From positions 620,001-684,000 of the forward strand of contig NZ_JACVMN010000002.1 of the NCBI RefSeq assembly GCF_014698935.1: DNA of 64,000 nucleotides. Reading direction: 5' to 3'. This document shows positions 17,321 to 26,596 of the stretch, in pieces. Below the pieces are notes generated by a model that did no database searches, was not told where the DNA came from, and saw only the letters and a list, made by a program, of their open reading frames with translations. The translations under genes were made by a program, and so were the position numbers. Source of the DNA: Flagellimonas sp. S3867. Its GTDB lineage: Bacteria > Bacteroidota > Bacteroidia > Flavobacteriales > Flavobacteriaceae. The first letter of the stretch is position 1. Every line of letters begins with the position of its first letter.

Positions 17321-19502
17321 CTATTGAGTCCATTTGATTCATTACCAATCGCCAATAAACACTTTTGCTTTTCAAAAGCTTTTTGTGTGTTCCCTGTTCC
17401 ACAACATTTCCATGCTCCAATACAATGATATTATCTGCGTTGCGAATTGTCGAAAGCCGATGTGCCACAATAACTACTGTCCTGTTTTTATAGAAGGATT
17501 CCAAATTCTTGAGAATTCCTTTTTCGTTGATGGAGTCCAAAGAACTGGTAGCCTCATCCAAAAAGAAGTATTTAGGGTCTTTATAAATGGCCCTGGCCAT
17601 TAATATTCTTTGTTTTTCTCCTCCACTTAATTTTATCCCATTTTCTCCAACTTTAGTTTTAGAACCATGAGGTAAATCGTCCACAAAACCCCTTAACATA
17701 GCAAAATCTATGGCTCGCTGATAGCGTTCTACATTCAATGGCGTTTTTGATCGAGACTCGGTAATGTTCCTTTCGATCGTGTCATCGAATAGTTGCCCTT
17801 CTTGGAGCACTACACCACAAATTTCTCTCCAATCCTTGGGTGTTATTGTTGACAATGAGATTTTCCCAACTTCAACTTTTCCCCTTGTTGGGCTGTGGAA
17901 CTGCAATAAAAGCTTTAGTAAGGTAGATTTGCCTGAGCCACTATGTCCAACGATAGCGGTTACTTTTCCCCTGGGAATTTCCATGTTAATATTGGATAAT
18001 GCTTCCTTGGTTCCAGGAGGACCATATCTAAAAGAAACATCTCTAAGTGTAATGGTTCGGTGTGGAGCCTTCGCAATCCCCTCCAAATTATGCCCTTCAG
18101 GTTCTTCATTCCATACTTCAAAAAGACGTTTCACCGCCAACTCTGCTTTTTGATAGTCCAACAAGAAATCAATCATTTTGCTTAAAGGAACGTTTAGCTG
18201 ACCAATGATGAATTGTATGGCCAACATGACACCAAGGCTAAAGACGCCTTCCACAACTGCATATGCGGAAAGAAAGATAATCGCAATATTTTTTAATTCA
18301 TTGATAATCTGACCCCCATTGGTTTGCAACTGATGGACTCTTAGGTTTTCTGAGGTGATATTGAAAAGGTCAAGTTGGGTCTCGTACCACTCCTTTTTGC
18401 GCCTGTCTTCAGATCCATTCACCTTGATATCCTCTATGTTATAAATTATCTGAAGAATCTTGGATTGGCTCTTTGCACTTGTTCCAAAATAAGTTGTGTC
18501 CAACAAAGCCTTTTTCTTCATGAATGCCAATGACCAAATCAAATAGATTCCAGAACCCAAGAGGAACACCAAAAATATCTTTAGGTTGTAATAGGCCAAT
18601 ACAAACCCAAAAAGGACGATGTTGAAAATATCGAACAAAAATGTCAATGAACCATTAGTGAAGAATTCCTCAACCCTTTCATTATCATTGATTCGCCTTA
18701 CCAAGTCCCCAATTCCCCTTCCAGTAAAAAAGGATATTGGAAGTTGTATCAGTCTAGTAAGATAATCATTCATCATACGGATATTGATTCTCATGGAGAT
18801 ATGCAATAGAATCCAATCCCTAAGGATTTCTACCGCTCCTTTGGATAGCACGAAGAAAACTTGTCCAATAAGAATCACCTGTATAAAACCTAAATCTTGA
18901 TTCTCTATTCCATAATCAACTATACTTTGAGTAAAGAATGGTAGAGCCAATTGGATGATGGATGATAATAATAGCCCTAATGATAATTGCCATAACAATT
19001 TCTTGTAATCAAAAAGATACTTTAGAGTTTTTATAAGATGGTTCCTATCATCTCTGCTGTGTAGCTTCCCTTTTGTAAAGGTGTCGGTTGGTTCCAAGAG
19101 CATTGCAACTCCTTGGTTCTCTTCTGAAAGCCATCCTTTTTTGAACTCGCCAGCACTTAAAGTATATTTTCCCTTTGCTGGATCTGAAATGTATACCTTA
19201 GTTTTTGTTACACGGTATACAACCACAAAATGATTTCCTTCCCAATGTACAATGCATGGTAATGGAGCTTTGTTGAGTAAATCTTCCCAGGTAATTAATA
19301 CTGAGAAGGTTTCTAAACCTATTCTTTCCCCTGCCTCCTTAATTCCCGCCAAAGAAACACCTTCTCTATCAATATAAGAGGATTTTCTAAGGTCTTCAAG
19401 TGAAACTTCCTTTCCATAATGCTTGGAAATAATCTTTAAACATGTTGGACCACAGTCCATTTTGTCCAATTGCTTAAAGTTTGGAAAACTAGTGCGAAAC
19501 AT
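17307..19502 (-). CDS. Second peptidase-containing ABC transporter (C39 exporter)
   Basis: About 731 residues from ATG 19,502; a start at 19,595 would add 31 residues, including a hydrophobic stretch, ahead of the C39 domain, and is judged less likely. The catalytic Cys is in KMDCGPTCL (about residue 17), the His in EGNHFVVVY and the Asp in SDPAKGK. A six-helix membrane domain and an ATPase with GHSGSGKST, LSGGEKQR, YFFLDEATSSLD and the H-loop AHRLST follow. All catalytic features are intact. It is the first gene of the ABC-HlyD-AraC-peptide unit. The only GG peptide in that unit is the one at 14,147-14,260. Confidence 0.92.
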   Translation of the reverse strand: MFRTSFPNFKQLDKMDCGPTCLKIISKHYGKEVSLEDLRKSSYIDREGVSLAGIKEAGERIGLETFSVLITWEDLLNKAPLPCIVHWEGNHFVVVYRVTKTKVYISDPAKGKYTLSAGEFKKGWLSEENQGVAMLLEPTDTFTKGKLHSRDDRNHLIKTLKYLFDYKKLLWQLSLGLLLSSIIQLALPFFTQSIVDYGIENQDLGFIQVILIGQVFFVLSKGAVEILRDWILLHISMRINIRMMNDYLTRLIQLPISFFTGRGIGDLVRRINDNERVEEFFTNGSLTFLFDIFNIVLFGFVLAYYNLKIFLVFLLGSGIYLIWSLAFMKKKALLDTTYFGTSAKSQSKILQIIYNIEDIKVNGSEDRRKKEWYETQLDLFNITSENLRVHQLQTNGGQIINELKNIAIIFLSAYAVVEGVFSLGVMLAIQFIIGQLNVPLSKMIDFLLDYQKAELAVKRLFEVWNEEPEGHNLEGIAKAPHRTITLRDVSFRYGPPGTKEALSNINMEIPRGKVTAIVGHSGSGKSTLLKLLLQFHSPTRGKVEVGKISLSTITPKDWREICGVVLQEGQLFDDTIERNITESRSKTPLNVERYQRAIDFAMLRGFVDDLPHGSKTKVGENGIKLSGGEKQRILMARAIYKDPKYFFLDEATSSLDSINEKGILKNLESFYKNRTVVIVAHRLSTIRNADNIIVLEHGNVVEQGTHKKLLKSKSVYWRLVMNQMDSIDDGR

Positions 19503-19685
19503 GCTAGAAATATAAGCTCTAAATATAGTAGATAAGAAAATTACAACCCCAATAATATCAGTTATCCCACAAAAAATCCGATTAAAGTAGCCCAAATGTT
19601 AAATTATCGCCCAACTTGGGGAAATCCTTGTGAATACAATTAAATCAAATAGAACACTTTTGCTTCTGATTATAAACACGTTAAG

Positions 19686-19973
19686 ATGCCAGCAAATATT
19701 TTAACCCAGGAAGATCTAGAGGGATTCAAGGAGTCTCTTTTGGAAGAGATCAAAGAGATTCTATTAAAAAATGACCGTATCACTTTGGATCGTTGGATAA
19801 AATCCAATACGGTCATGAACAAGTTGGGAATAAGTCCGGGAACCCTTCAAAATTTCAGGATAAACAAAACCGTCCCCTATTCCAAATTGGGAGGAATTAT
19901 CTACTATGATGAAGAGGAAATACACAAAATCCTTATGGATAACAAGAATTTATTTCTTAAGGACAGGCTGTGA
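19686..19973 (+). CDS. Helix-turn-helix protein (excisionase/MerR-like)
   Basis: 95 residues. After an acidic helical N terminus (about 1-45), an HTH_17-like segment runs from about 50 to 90 (VMNKLGISPGTLQNFRINKTVPYSKLGG is its core, ending in YYDEEEI). Such small proteins act as Xis-type directionality factors or regulators on Bacteroidota ICEs. Its stop codon overlaps the GTG start of the next gene (GTGA). It marks the left edge of the GC-richer backbone. Confidence 0.75.
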   Translation: MPANILTQEDLEGFKESLLEEIKEILLKNDRITLDRWIKSNTVMNKLGISPGTLQNFRINKTVPYSKLGGIIYYDEEEIHKILMDNKNLFLKDRL

Positions 19974-21097
19974 AATTGGCTTTCTTCAACATACAGAACA
20001 TATTCCACCGTCACATTGGTTTGGTGAACCTGTATAACAATGAAAACAAGGTTCGATGGACCCAAGAGTTCGAAAACTTAATGTTACGGCAACATAGCTC
20101 CCAAAGTGACTATGACAGGATGCGGATACTTTCTCATTTTTTGGGATTTGATAAAGACGAGCAAACGCCCTATTATACAATCAAGAATACAATGGGCCAG
20201 CTACGGATCAAAAGGGGAGTTGATATGGAAATGCCCAAGGCCTCCCATTTGACCCATTGGGAAGGGTGGGCAAAAATTGATTCCATACCAATCGATGATG
20301 TGGCGATTCATAACAAGGCCAAGGTCATACTCGAAGTGGACCCCGATGTTTTGATATTGGCAGAAGTTGAGGACAGGGATTCACTCCTAAAGTTCGGCCA
20401 GAGCTTCCTGTCCTCTGAGCAAACTTCTCCATACAAGGAAATTGTTTTCCTGCCAACCAATGACACATACGGACGTGGTATTGGGGTATTGGCCAAAAAG
20501 GGGTTCAATCTTGAATCCCTTCAGACCCATGTAAATACTCCTGATTGCAATGGCAACCCCATATTTGATGTTGACCTGCAAAAATATAGGGTTAAAACCT
20601 GCTCTGGGATGTACCTGGACATCCACTGCACACACTTCACCAACAACAATAATGATCTGGAACTTTTTGCGGCCCGTCAAAAATTACAGTCCAAACATAT
20701 TGCAACCCTTTTTAACAAAAAACAACTAAATACCACCAACCCTTCAGTACTAGTTGGAACCTTAAACGCTCCATCTTATAGCAATGCCATTGCCCCTATA
20801 ATCCAGGACACCGAGTTACGGGATATTACAAAGCACCTCAGTTTTTCGGTCGACTTGGACAAAGGAAAAGATGCCGATTATTTCAGGCTGGGTGCCTACA
20901 AAATGGGAGTAAACATCAAACAACGGGATTATCTGATGTTGTCCAAAGGTCTCTTTAATGCTACTTTAAACTGTGGCCTAGTCAGAAAAGGGATGGGGCA
21001 TAAAAACAGGCCCAAGTGGGGTATTTTCAACACAATTAAAAATGAAAAGCACACTGCTAGCCAACATCCCATGTTATGGTGTGATTTAGATATTTAA
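19970..21097 (+). CDS. Endonuclease/exonuclease/phosphatase (EEP)-fold protein
   Basis: 375 residues. The opening MKLAFFNIQNIF and then ILAEVEDRDSL correspond to the N and E metal-binding strands of the EEP fold (DNase I, exonuclease III and sphingomyelinase relatives). GRGIGVLAKKG, IHCTHFTNNN and LVGTLNAPSYSNA look like the later catalytic strands, but the usual GDFN is changed to GTLNAP. This might lower activity or mark a different substrate. It starts at GTG 19,970, overlapping the HTH gene by 4 bp, so the pair is coupled. Relatives accompany mobile elements, but the substrate is unknown. Confidence 0.65.
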   Translation: MKLAFFNIQNIFHRHIGLVNLYNNENKVRWTQEFENLMLRQHSSQSDYDRMRILSHFLGFDKDEQTPYYTIKNTMGQLRIKRGVDMEMPKASHLTHWEGWAKIDSIPIDDVAIHNKAKVILEVDPDVLILAEVEDRDSLLKFGQSFLSSEQTSPYKEIVFLPTNDTYGRGIGVLAKKGFNLESLQTHVNTPDCNGNPIFDVDLQKYRVKTCSGMYLDIHCTHFTNNNNDLELFAARQKLQSKHIATLFNKKQLNTTNPSVLVGTLNAPSYSNAIAPIIQDTELRDITKHLSFSVDLDKGKDADYFRLGAYKMGVNIKQRDYLMLSKGLFNATLNCGLVRKGMGHKNRPKWGIFNTIKNEKHTASQHPMLWCDLDI

Positions 21098-21101
21098 TCC
21101 C

Positions 21102-21302
21102 TTACATCAAAGAAAAAATAATCAGCACAACACCTATGAAAATCACAACAGAACCAATGAAAAGCATTTTTCTTGCCCCACTTCTTGCCAGGTATTGCAT
21201 CTCAAGGTCATCGACCACAATTTTACGCTCTTTCCAATTGCGAATGCAAACTACAGAGCCCACTATAATCATCAGTATCCCTAAAAACAATATATAAATC
21301 AT
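21102..21302 (-). CDS. Small two-helix membrane protein, candidate immunity for the Tlde1-like protein
   Basis: 66 residues with two membrane helices (about 2-19 and 47-65) joined by a charged loop (NWKERKIVVDDLE). The ATG overlaps the stop codon of the Tlde1-like gene (4-bp overlap), so both are made together. L,D-transpeptidase-type toxins act on peptidoglycan and need an envelope-located immunity protein, which this could be. Immunity proteins are too variable to recognise by sequence, so the role is contextual. Confidence 0.6.
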   Translation of the reverse strand: MIYILFLGILMIIVGSVVCIRNWKERKIVVDDLEMQYLARSGARKMLFIGSVVIFIGVVLIIFSLM

Positions 21303-21952
21303 GGGTAATCTACCGTTAGTTTGATCTTACATTTGTGTCCACAAAACTTTCCCCTTTGAAGCCACTGGGTAAACGAAGTGATTGTGGTTGTTGGTATGGC
21401 AAACATAGACCCAGCCAAATCTATACACCCCGCCGAACCCAATTCAGTACCCCCGTGAATAAAGAAGCCTCCTCTACTAAAGGTGTGCGTTGTTTCAAAT
21501 GGGTGAATCAAGATACTTGCCCTCCCCCACCTGGCTATCGAACTGGGCAATCTGTGCCTTGGGCTTGTTGTATTCAGTTCACATGGATTTAACCAATAGA
21601 TGCCTTCTGGTATTGGGCCTACATTTGGGAGACGTTGTCTGGCATTGGAATAGTCAAACGAGCCGTTGGGCAATCTCTTCCCAGATGCAGCGGGCCAAAA
21701 GTGTCCATCTGACGCCCTAAGAAATTGTCCATTGAAACTTAGACTGACCTCACAATCTGCCAAAGTAGAATTTCCCTTATCATTGATATAGTTCTTTAAT
21801 CTTTCTATATTTTCTTCAAATTCTTCAATGATATCATCATCAGGGTCTGATGTAGCTTCATATCTTCTTAAATCCCGCTTTAGCCGACTAAGTTCAACTT
21901 GCATTTCAGATTTGGTTCCATTACCTGCATTTATGTTTGTGTTTGGCGGCAT
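21299..21952 (-). CDS. Tlde1/DUF2778-like L,D-transpeptidase-fold protein (candidate peptidoglycan-targeting toxin)
   Basis: 217 residues. A coiled-coil N terminus (about 15-60) is followed by a catalytic domain starting at about 65 (VSLSFNGQFLRASDG). The active-site signature is GGFFIHGGTELGSAGCIDL (about 163-181), with the His and the S-x-GC nucleophile motif of Tlde1-type proteins. Tlde1 toxins, known as type VI effectors, cut or misexchange peptidoglycan tetrapeptides. There is no signal peptide, so delivery must come from elsewhere; no T6SS gene is in the window. A housekeeping role in remodelling the wall for conjugation is the alternative, given the amidase 240 bp away. The overlapping small membrane protein favours toxin-immunity. 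Confidence 0.7.
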   Translation of the reverse strand: MPPNTNINAGNGTKSEMQVELSRLKRDLRRYEATSDPDDDIIEEFEENIERLKNYINDKGNSTLADCEVSLSFNGQFLRASDGHFWPAASGKRLPNGSFDYSNARQRLPNVGPIPEGIYWLNPCELNTTSPRHRLPSSIARWGRASILIHPFETTHTFSRGGFFIHGGTELGSAGCIDLAGSMFAIPTTTITSFTQWLQRGKFCGHKCKIKLTVDYP

Positions 21953-22192
21953 TTCTCAAGAAAACAATATCAGTTATAAAAGGAAATTTCTTAACTATCT
22001 AAGGTAGTTAATTTGTCATCAAATTGTGAATAAATACATCATATTCAATTATTTCATTGATTCCACTAGGTTATGTATTTGACCATGTCTATGGTCTCTT
22101 CTTTTTAATTTCAAGGATAAAATGCAAAAGCTCCTTTAACACAGTGCTGATGACTACAATCAATATCCGGAACAACTCTACAAATAGTATTT

Positions 22193-22828
22193 TCATCGTA
22201 ATACCTTTTTGATTCCCATCAATATGGCCAATCCCAATGCCCTGATTTTCTCCTTGCCCTCCAAGTGGGTTGCTTCATCCTCATTGGACAAAAAACCAAG
22301 TTCCAACAACAGTGCCGGGCATACCTCCCTGTTGTCCCGAAGTACCTGAAAGTTGGCCCGCTTTACACCACGGCTCCGATATCCCAATTGTTGCTGTAAG
22401 TATCCATCCATGGCTTTTGCCATGGTCAAGCTCTTTTTTGGGACAAAACCATTGAACAAGTATACCTCCAGTCCATTAGTCCCACGGTTGTCGGCGTGGT
22501 TACAGTGTAGGGAAACAAAGATTTTTGCATTCAAGACCTTGGCCAGTTTGGTACGATGGCCCAATGAGATCAAAGTGTCCATGTATCGGGTCAGGTAAAT
22601 ATCATACTGATTGTCCAACAAGGTCCTATTATAGTGCACTATGGCCTGGGCAATCTTCAAGGTCAATTCTTTTTCCTTAAGCCCATTGGCCCCTATGGCA
22701 CCCGAATCAAGCCCCCCGTGTCCCGGGTCAACAATAATAATCGGTTTTACTTGTATGACATCTTGCGCCCGTGTATTCAGAAAGGCGGTAAACATTCCAA
22801 ATAAGAGCATTGCCTTAGTCCGTTCCAT
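22193..22828 (-). CDS. N-acetylmuramoyl-L-alanine amidase (transfer-associated)
   Basis: 211 residues with a signal peptide (about 1-21). The Amidase_3 fold is clear: IIIVDPGHGGLDSGA carries the first zinc-ligand His, KELTL the Glu, SLHCNHAD the second His and LLELGFLSNEDEA the catalytic Glu. It cleaves the stem peptide from MurNAc and so opens the wall for the conjugation machine. It is read away from traE. The gap 21,953-22,192 holds no gene. Confidence 0.88.
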   Translation of the reverse strand: MERTKAMLLFGMFTAFLNTRAQDVIQVKPIIIVDPGHGGLDSGAIGANGLKEKELTLKIAQAIVHYNRTLLDNQYDIYLTRYMDTLISLGHRTKLAKVLNAKIFVSLHCNHADNRGTNGLEVYLFNGFVPKKSLTMAKAMDGYLQQQLGYRSRGVKRANFQVLRDNREVCPALLLELGFLSNEDEATHLEGKEKIRALGLAILMGIKKVLR

Positions 22829-23028
22829 AGCTAATCACATTTATAGATTCATTGTGCAATATTCAATGGTTTCCCAAAAACAGTTGTGATTCTTTAAAAT
22901 TTAACGCTGTAGTCCGTTAATTTTTAGGGTATTTCCATCCTTTTCCCCATCATCACGATACTTTTCGAAAAAGTTTGTTCATCAATCGATTATTAACCAA
23001 ACAGGCGATGCCTGTAAAACGAAAAATC

Positions 23029-23316
23029 ATGAAAAAAACAGTTGTATCCATTTGGGCAATGCTCCTTACAGGTATACCCGCTTTTGCGCAGATCGGAGGT
23101 ATCGAGGATTCGGTAAACGATATTTCCGATACCATCCGAACCATTTTTCCCTTGCTTTTAGGGGTCATCTTTTTAGTTGGCTTCCTTTTCAACGCGGGCC
23201 ACTTTTTTGGCGAGAACGCGGATCTCAAAAAAGGAATCACACGGGTATTGGTGTTCGTGCTCATTGCCGGGGCCGTGGTCGGAATCTTTACCTATCTCAT
23301 CGGTATCGTGGTCTAA
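23029..23316 (+). CDS. traE: Conjugal transfer protein TraE (DUF4134 family)
   Basis: 95 residues from ATG 23,029, chosen because it begins a clean signal peptide (MKKTVVSIWAMLLTGIPAFA). The body IGGIEDSVNDISDTIRTIFP is followed by two membrane helices (about 42-60 and 72-93), a VirB2-like pilin pattern. It is the first gene of the transfer operon. The next gene follows after 15 bp. Confidence 0.85.
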   Translation: MKKTVVSIWAMLLTGIPAFAQIGGIEDSVNDISDTIRTIFPLLLGVIFLVGFLFNAGHFFGENADLKKGITRVLVFVLIAGAVVGIFTYLIGIVV

Positions 23317-23331
23317 ATTATTTGATTCCCA

Positions 23332-23616
23332 ATGAGAAAGTACAAGATATATAGGGAAATCCGCAAAGGGGCAAGGATATGGGGGCTTCCCATATCCCTC
23401 TTTGCCCTAATGATCCTCTCCATTTTGGCATCCCTGCTCATCATCATTTTTTCTTTCAGCCTTCTGGTCATCATTCTGGCTATGGTATGGAACCTTTGTT
23501 GGTATGTAGGCCTGACCAAAACAGCATCAGACAAGAGCCTATTGGACTTCAACAAGGTCTTTCCAGACCGTATCAGCAATAAACGGGACAATCTATTGAA
23601 CCATGTCGAAAGTTAA
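23332..23616 (+). CDS. traF: Conjugal transfer protein TraF (DUF4133 family, VirB3-like)
   Basis: 94 residues. A basic N terminus (KYKIYREIRKGARIWGLP) precedes a long hydrophobic hairpin (about 20-58) and a soluble tail. It is a VirB3-like inner-membrane partner of the TraG ATPase, and overlaps traG by 14 bp. Confidence 0.83.
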   Translation: MRKYKIYREIRKGARIWGLPISLFALMILSILASLLIIIFSFSLLVIILAMVWNLCWYVGLTKTASDKSLLDFNKVFPDRISNKRDNLLNHVES

Positions 23617-26023
23617 CATCGCATCCCATCATCCCATTTTGGACATCCTGGACAATGTCATCTTTACCAATAACGGCAATGTGCTGGCCTGTTACAAAGT
23701 TTTGCTCCCTGAGATCCATTCCCTTTCTGAAAAAGATCTGGAGGACCTGCACAGCAATTGGTTCCAGGCCTTTAGGTCCCTTCCGGTCGGAACCGTTGTA
23801 CACAAGCAGGACATTTATCTCAAATCATCCTTCACTTCGGAATACCTTCCCAGTAATACCTTTTTGTCCCGGGCGACCCATGATCATTTCAAGGGCAGGG
23901 AACATATGGCACATAGAAGCTATCTTTTCTTTGCCTGTCCAAAGAACAGGGCGCTGAACAATCCCAAATACGTCAACCCCTTTAACAGGACGCCCCATGG
24001 ACTGCCCAAGGAGCTCGATGATACCATGAAACGGTTTTTGGCCTCCGTGACCGATTCGGTGAACTATATCAACAACGGGGCGAAAATCCAATTGTCGGCC
24101 ATGACCGAAGATGAGATCATGGCGCTCACCAAAGAGCAGTTCAATGGTCATAATGATCATGATACCGATATGATCCTTGATGGGCCCAGGGTCACCATCG
24201 GGAACAACCATTTTGAAGTACTTGCCATCAACAGTGAATCCTGCTTTGGGGACAGTGTTCAGACCAGTAAGGTCAACGCCCGTTTCACTTCTGATGATTT
24301 CACCTTCCATCAGGGGTTCATCGATGGGCTGGGCCTTTTCCTAAAGGAAAACCATACCGTGAACCAGATCATCTATCTGGACGACAAGCACCAGTGGAGA
24401 AAGCGGTTGGAGAAGAAAGCTGAAGAGCTCAAAAAAAGCGCCAACTTCGGAACACAGAACAAGGTCCTCCTCAAAAAGATCGGACAAATTCTTGACCAGA
24501 TCAACAACGATGACAGTTCAAGGATCGTTCGTGGACACCTCAATGTCATGCACTGGGACCGGGATGCCGGACAACTTGAAAACACTTCCAAAAAGATAAG
24601 GGCCGAGCTCAAGGAACTGGATATCGCCCCATACCGTCCCTGTGGAAAGGAGCGGAAAAACTACATCCTGAACAGCTTTCCTTGTTTTGCCTCCAATTTT
24701 TCCAATGAGGACCTTTATGTGACCGACCTGAAACATGCCCTTTGCCTATGGATCAACAGTTCCAACTACAGAACTGACGGGGCAGGGATCTTGTTCAACG
24801 ATAGGGAGTCCAATATTCCGGTCTTGAAGGATGTTTGGGACCAGCACAAAAAGCGTATCAAGGCACGGAACTTTGCCATTTTTGCCCCGACGGGCGAGGG
24901 CAAGTCCTTTCTGGCCAACAACATTCTAAGGCAATTTTTCGAACAGGGTGTCCGGCTGGTCATTATTGACCTGGGCGGTTCCTATACCAAGTTCGCAAGC
25001 CTTTACCCCGAACACTATACCGTGCTCCGATATGAAAATGGAAAGAGCCTTGGTATCAATCCCTTTTACGTGACCCATGCCGATCATGTTACCCCGGAAC
25101 ATTTGGAAGACCTTTCCATATTTCTCTTTGAGCTCATGGGAATGGGAACAAAACCATCAAAAGAGGCATCGGTGGCACTGAAGAAAATATTACATCTCTA
25201 TTACGGGGAAAAAACCGGTTCCTTGCATTCACTTGACGGTTTCTACCGATTTGTAGGCAAATACGGAAAGGAACGGCTCTCCCGATTACAGATCCACCCC
25301 GGGTATTTCAATATCAAAAGGTTCCTGCACATTCTTTCCGAATATGTCGGGGGCGGTATCTATAGTTTCCTTTTTGCCTCGAGCAAGGACCAGTCCTATC
25401 GTCTGGAGGACAAGAGGTTGATCGTTTTCGAGCTGGACGAGGTCAAGGACAACAAGGAGATCCTCTCCGTAATGCTCAAGCTCATAAAAACGGCCGTTCA
25501 GCGTACCATCTGGAAGAACAGGGACGAACGTGGCATCATCCTTTTCGATGAGTTCGCCAAACAGCTTAAGTTCGACAATGTACTGGAGAGCGTGGAATTT
25601 TACTATCAGGCCATACGCAAACAGGAAGGGGCCATAGGCATCATCCTGCAGTCCATAAACCAGTTGCCCATAAATTCCACCTCGGCCAGTATCCTTGAGA
25701 ACACCCAGGTCATATACAGCCTTAGAAACGAAAAGGGATATGATGCGCTAAAGGAAAGGCTCCATCTTTCCTCCCATGACCTGAACCAACTCAGGTCCAT
25801 CAGGAACAATCTTTCCGCAAGGCAGAAGTACACCGAAATCTTCATAAAGATCGGAAAGGAAAGCAACATTTTCAGGTTGGAGGTCCCGCCAGAGGTATAT
25901 GCCGCGTACCTGACAGATGGCCCCGACAACAAAATCATTATGGAATTCTATAAAGAAACCGGCTGTATGGAGACGGCCATCAAAAAGTTTATTCATCAAA
26001 ATCAAGAACATCATGAAAAGTAA
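23603..26023 (+). CDS. traG: Conjugation ATPase TraG (VirB4-like)
   Basis: 806 residues, typical length. It powers assembly and substrate transport of the type IV secretion machine at the inner membrane. The N-terminal domain (about 1-330) is the TraG-N region, followed by an ATPase with Walker A APTGEGKS (about 427-434), DLGGS just after it, and Walker B IILFDEFAKQ (about 647). The C-terminal QSINQLP and NTQVIYSLRN stretches are those of VirB4 proteins. Its last 11 bp overlap traI. Confidence 0.92.
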   Translation: MSKVNIASHHPILDILDNVIFTNNGNVLACYKVLLPEIHSLSEKDLEDLHSNWFQAFRSLPVGTVVHKQDIYLKSSFTSEYLPSNTFLSRATHDHFKGREHMAHRSYLFFACPKNRALNNPKYVNPFNRTPHGLPKELDDTMKRFLASVTDSVNYINNGAKIQLSAMTEDEIMALTKEQFNGHNDHDTDMILDGPRVTIGNNHFEVLAINSESCFGDSVQTSKVNARFTSDDFTFHQGFIDGLGLFLKENHTVNQIIYLDDKHQWRKRLEKKAEELKKSANFGTQNKVLLKKIGQILDQINNDDSSRIVRGHLNVMHWDRDAGQLENTSKKIRAELKELDIAPYRPCGKERKNYILNSFPCFASNFSNEDLYVTDLKHALCLWINSSNYRTDGAGILFNDRESNIPVLKDVWDQHKKRIKARNFAIFAPTGEGKSFLANNILRQFFEQGVRLVIIDLGGSYTKFASLYPEHYTVLRYENGKSLGINPFYVTHADHVTPEHLEDLSIFLFELMGMGTKPSKEASVALKKILHLYYGEKTGSLHSLDGFYRFVGKYGKERLSRLQIHPGYFNIKRFLHILSEYVGGGIYSFLFASSKDQSYRLEDKRLIVFELDEVKDNKEILSVMLKLIKTAVQRTIWKNRDERGIILFDEFAKQLKFDNVLESVEFYYQAIRKQEGAIGIILQSINQLPINSTSASILENTQVIYSLRNEKGYDALKERLHLSSHDLNQLRSIRNNLSARQKYTEIFIKIGKESNIFRLEVPPEVYAAYLTDGPDNKIIMEFYKETGCMETAIKKFIHQNQEHHEK

Positions 26024-26594
26024 AATGAGAACATTGGGCATTGCCCTGACTTTCACCATTTTAATGCCTGCAGGCGCTGCCTGCCAGGGGATGCCCGTGT
26101 ATGACAACACCAACTTTATCACTTTGGGCAAACAGATAGTTGAATCGGCCAAACAGACAGCCGAACTCTTGAAGACCGTGGAATTTTTACGGGAACAGAA
26201 AGAGCGCATCGAAAAGGTCAGCGATGTCATCAAACAGTTAAAGGCCGTACAGGAACTCACACGGAACAACAAACGCCTATTTGATATGGTACGCAAGGAC
26301 CTCAGGCAGATCCTGGACTCACCGCACATCCGACCGGAAGAGGTGGGACGCTTATCGGAATCCTTCAATGCCATCATCGAAAATTCTTTGGAAGACCTTG
26401 AATTCGTGGAACAGATCCTTTCCAGTGACTTTCTGAAAATGACCGATGCGGAAAGGGCCACGGTGCTCAAGGAAAAGGAAATGCGCTCCAAGGAAATGGT
26501 GGGCGAGATCCAGCGCAGGACCAAAAGATATGGCGACATCATTTCTTTCCGTGAAATGCAGGCCATGATCAACGAGCGTAAAACCAATTATTGA
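26013..26594 (+). CDS. traI: Conjugal transfer protein TraI (DUF4141, VirB5-like)
   Basis: 193 residues from ATG 26,013, inside the end of traG. A signal peptide (about 1-22, ILMPAGAACQG) precedes an almost entirely helical body with long coiled-coil heptads (about 40-110 and 130-190), the pattern of VirB5/P-type transfer proteins. Its stop is just before the traJ start. Confidence 0.8.
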   Translation: MKSKMRTLGIALTFTILMPAGAACQGMPVYDNTNFITLGKQIVESAKQTAELLKTVEFLREQKERIEKVSDVIKQLKAVQELTRNNKRLFDMVRKDLRQILDSPHIRPEEVGRLSESFNAIIENSLEDLEFVEQILSSDFLKMTDAERATVLKEKEMRSKEMVGEIQRRTKRYGDIISFREMQAMINERKTNY

Positions 26595-26596
26595 TC

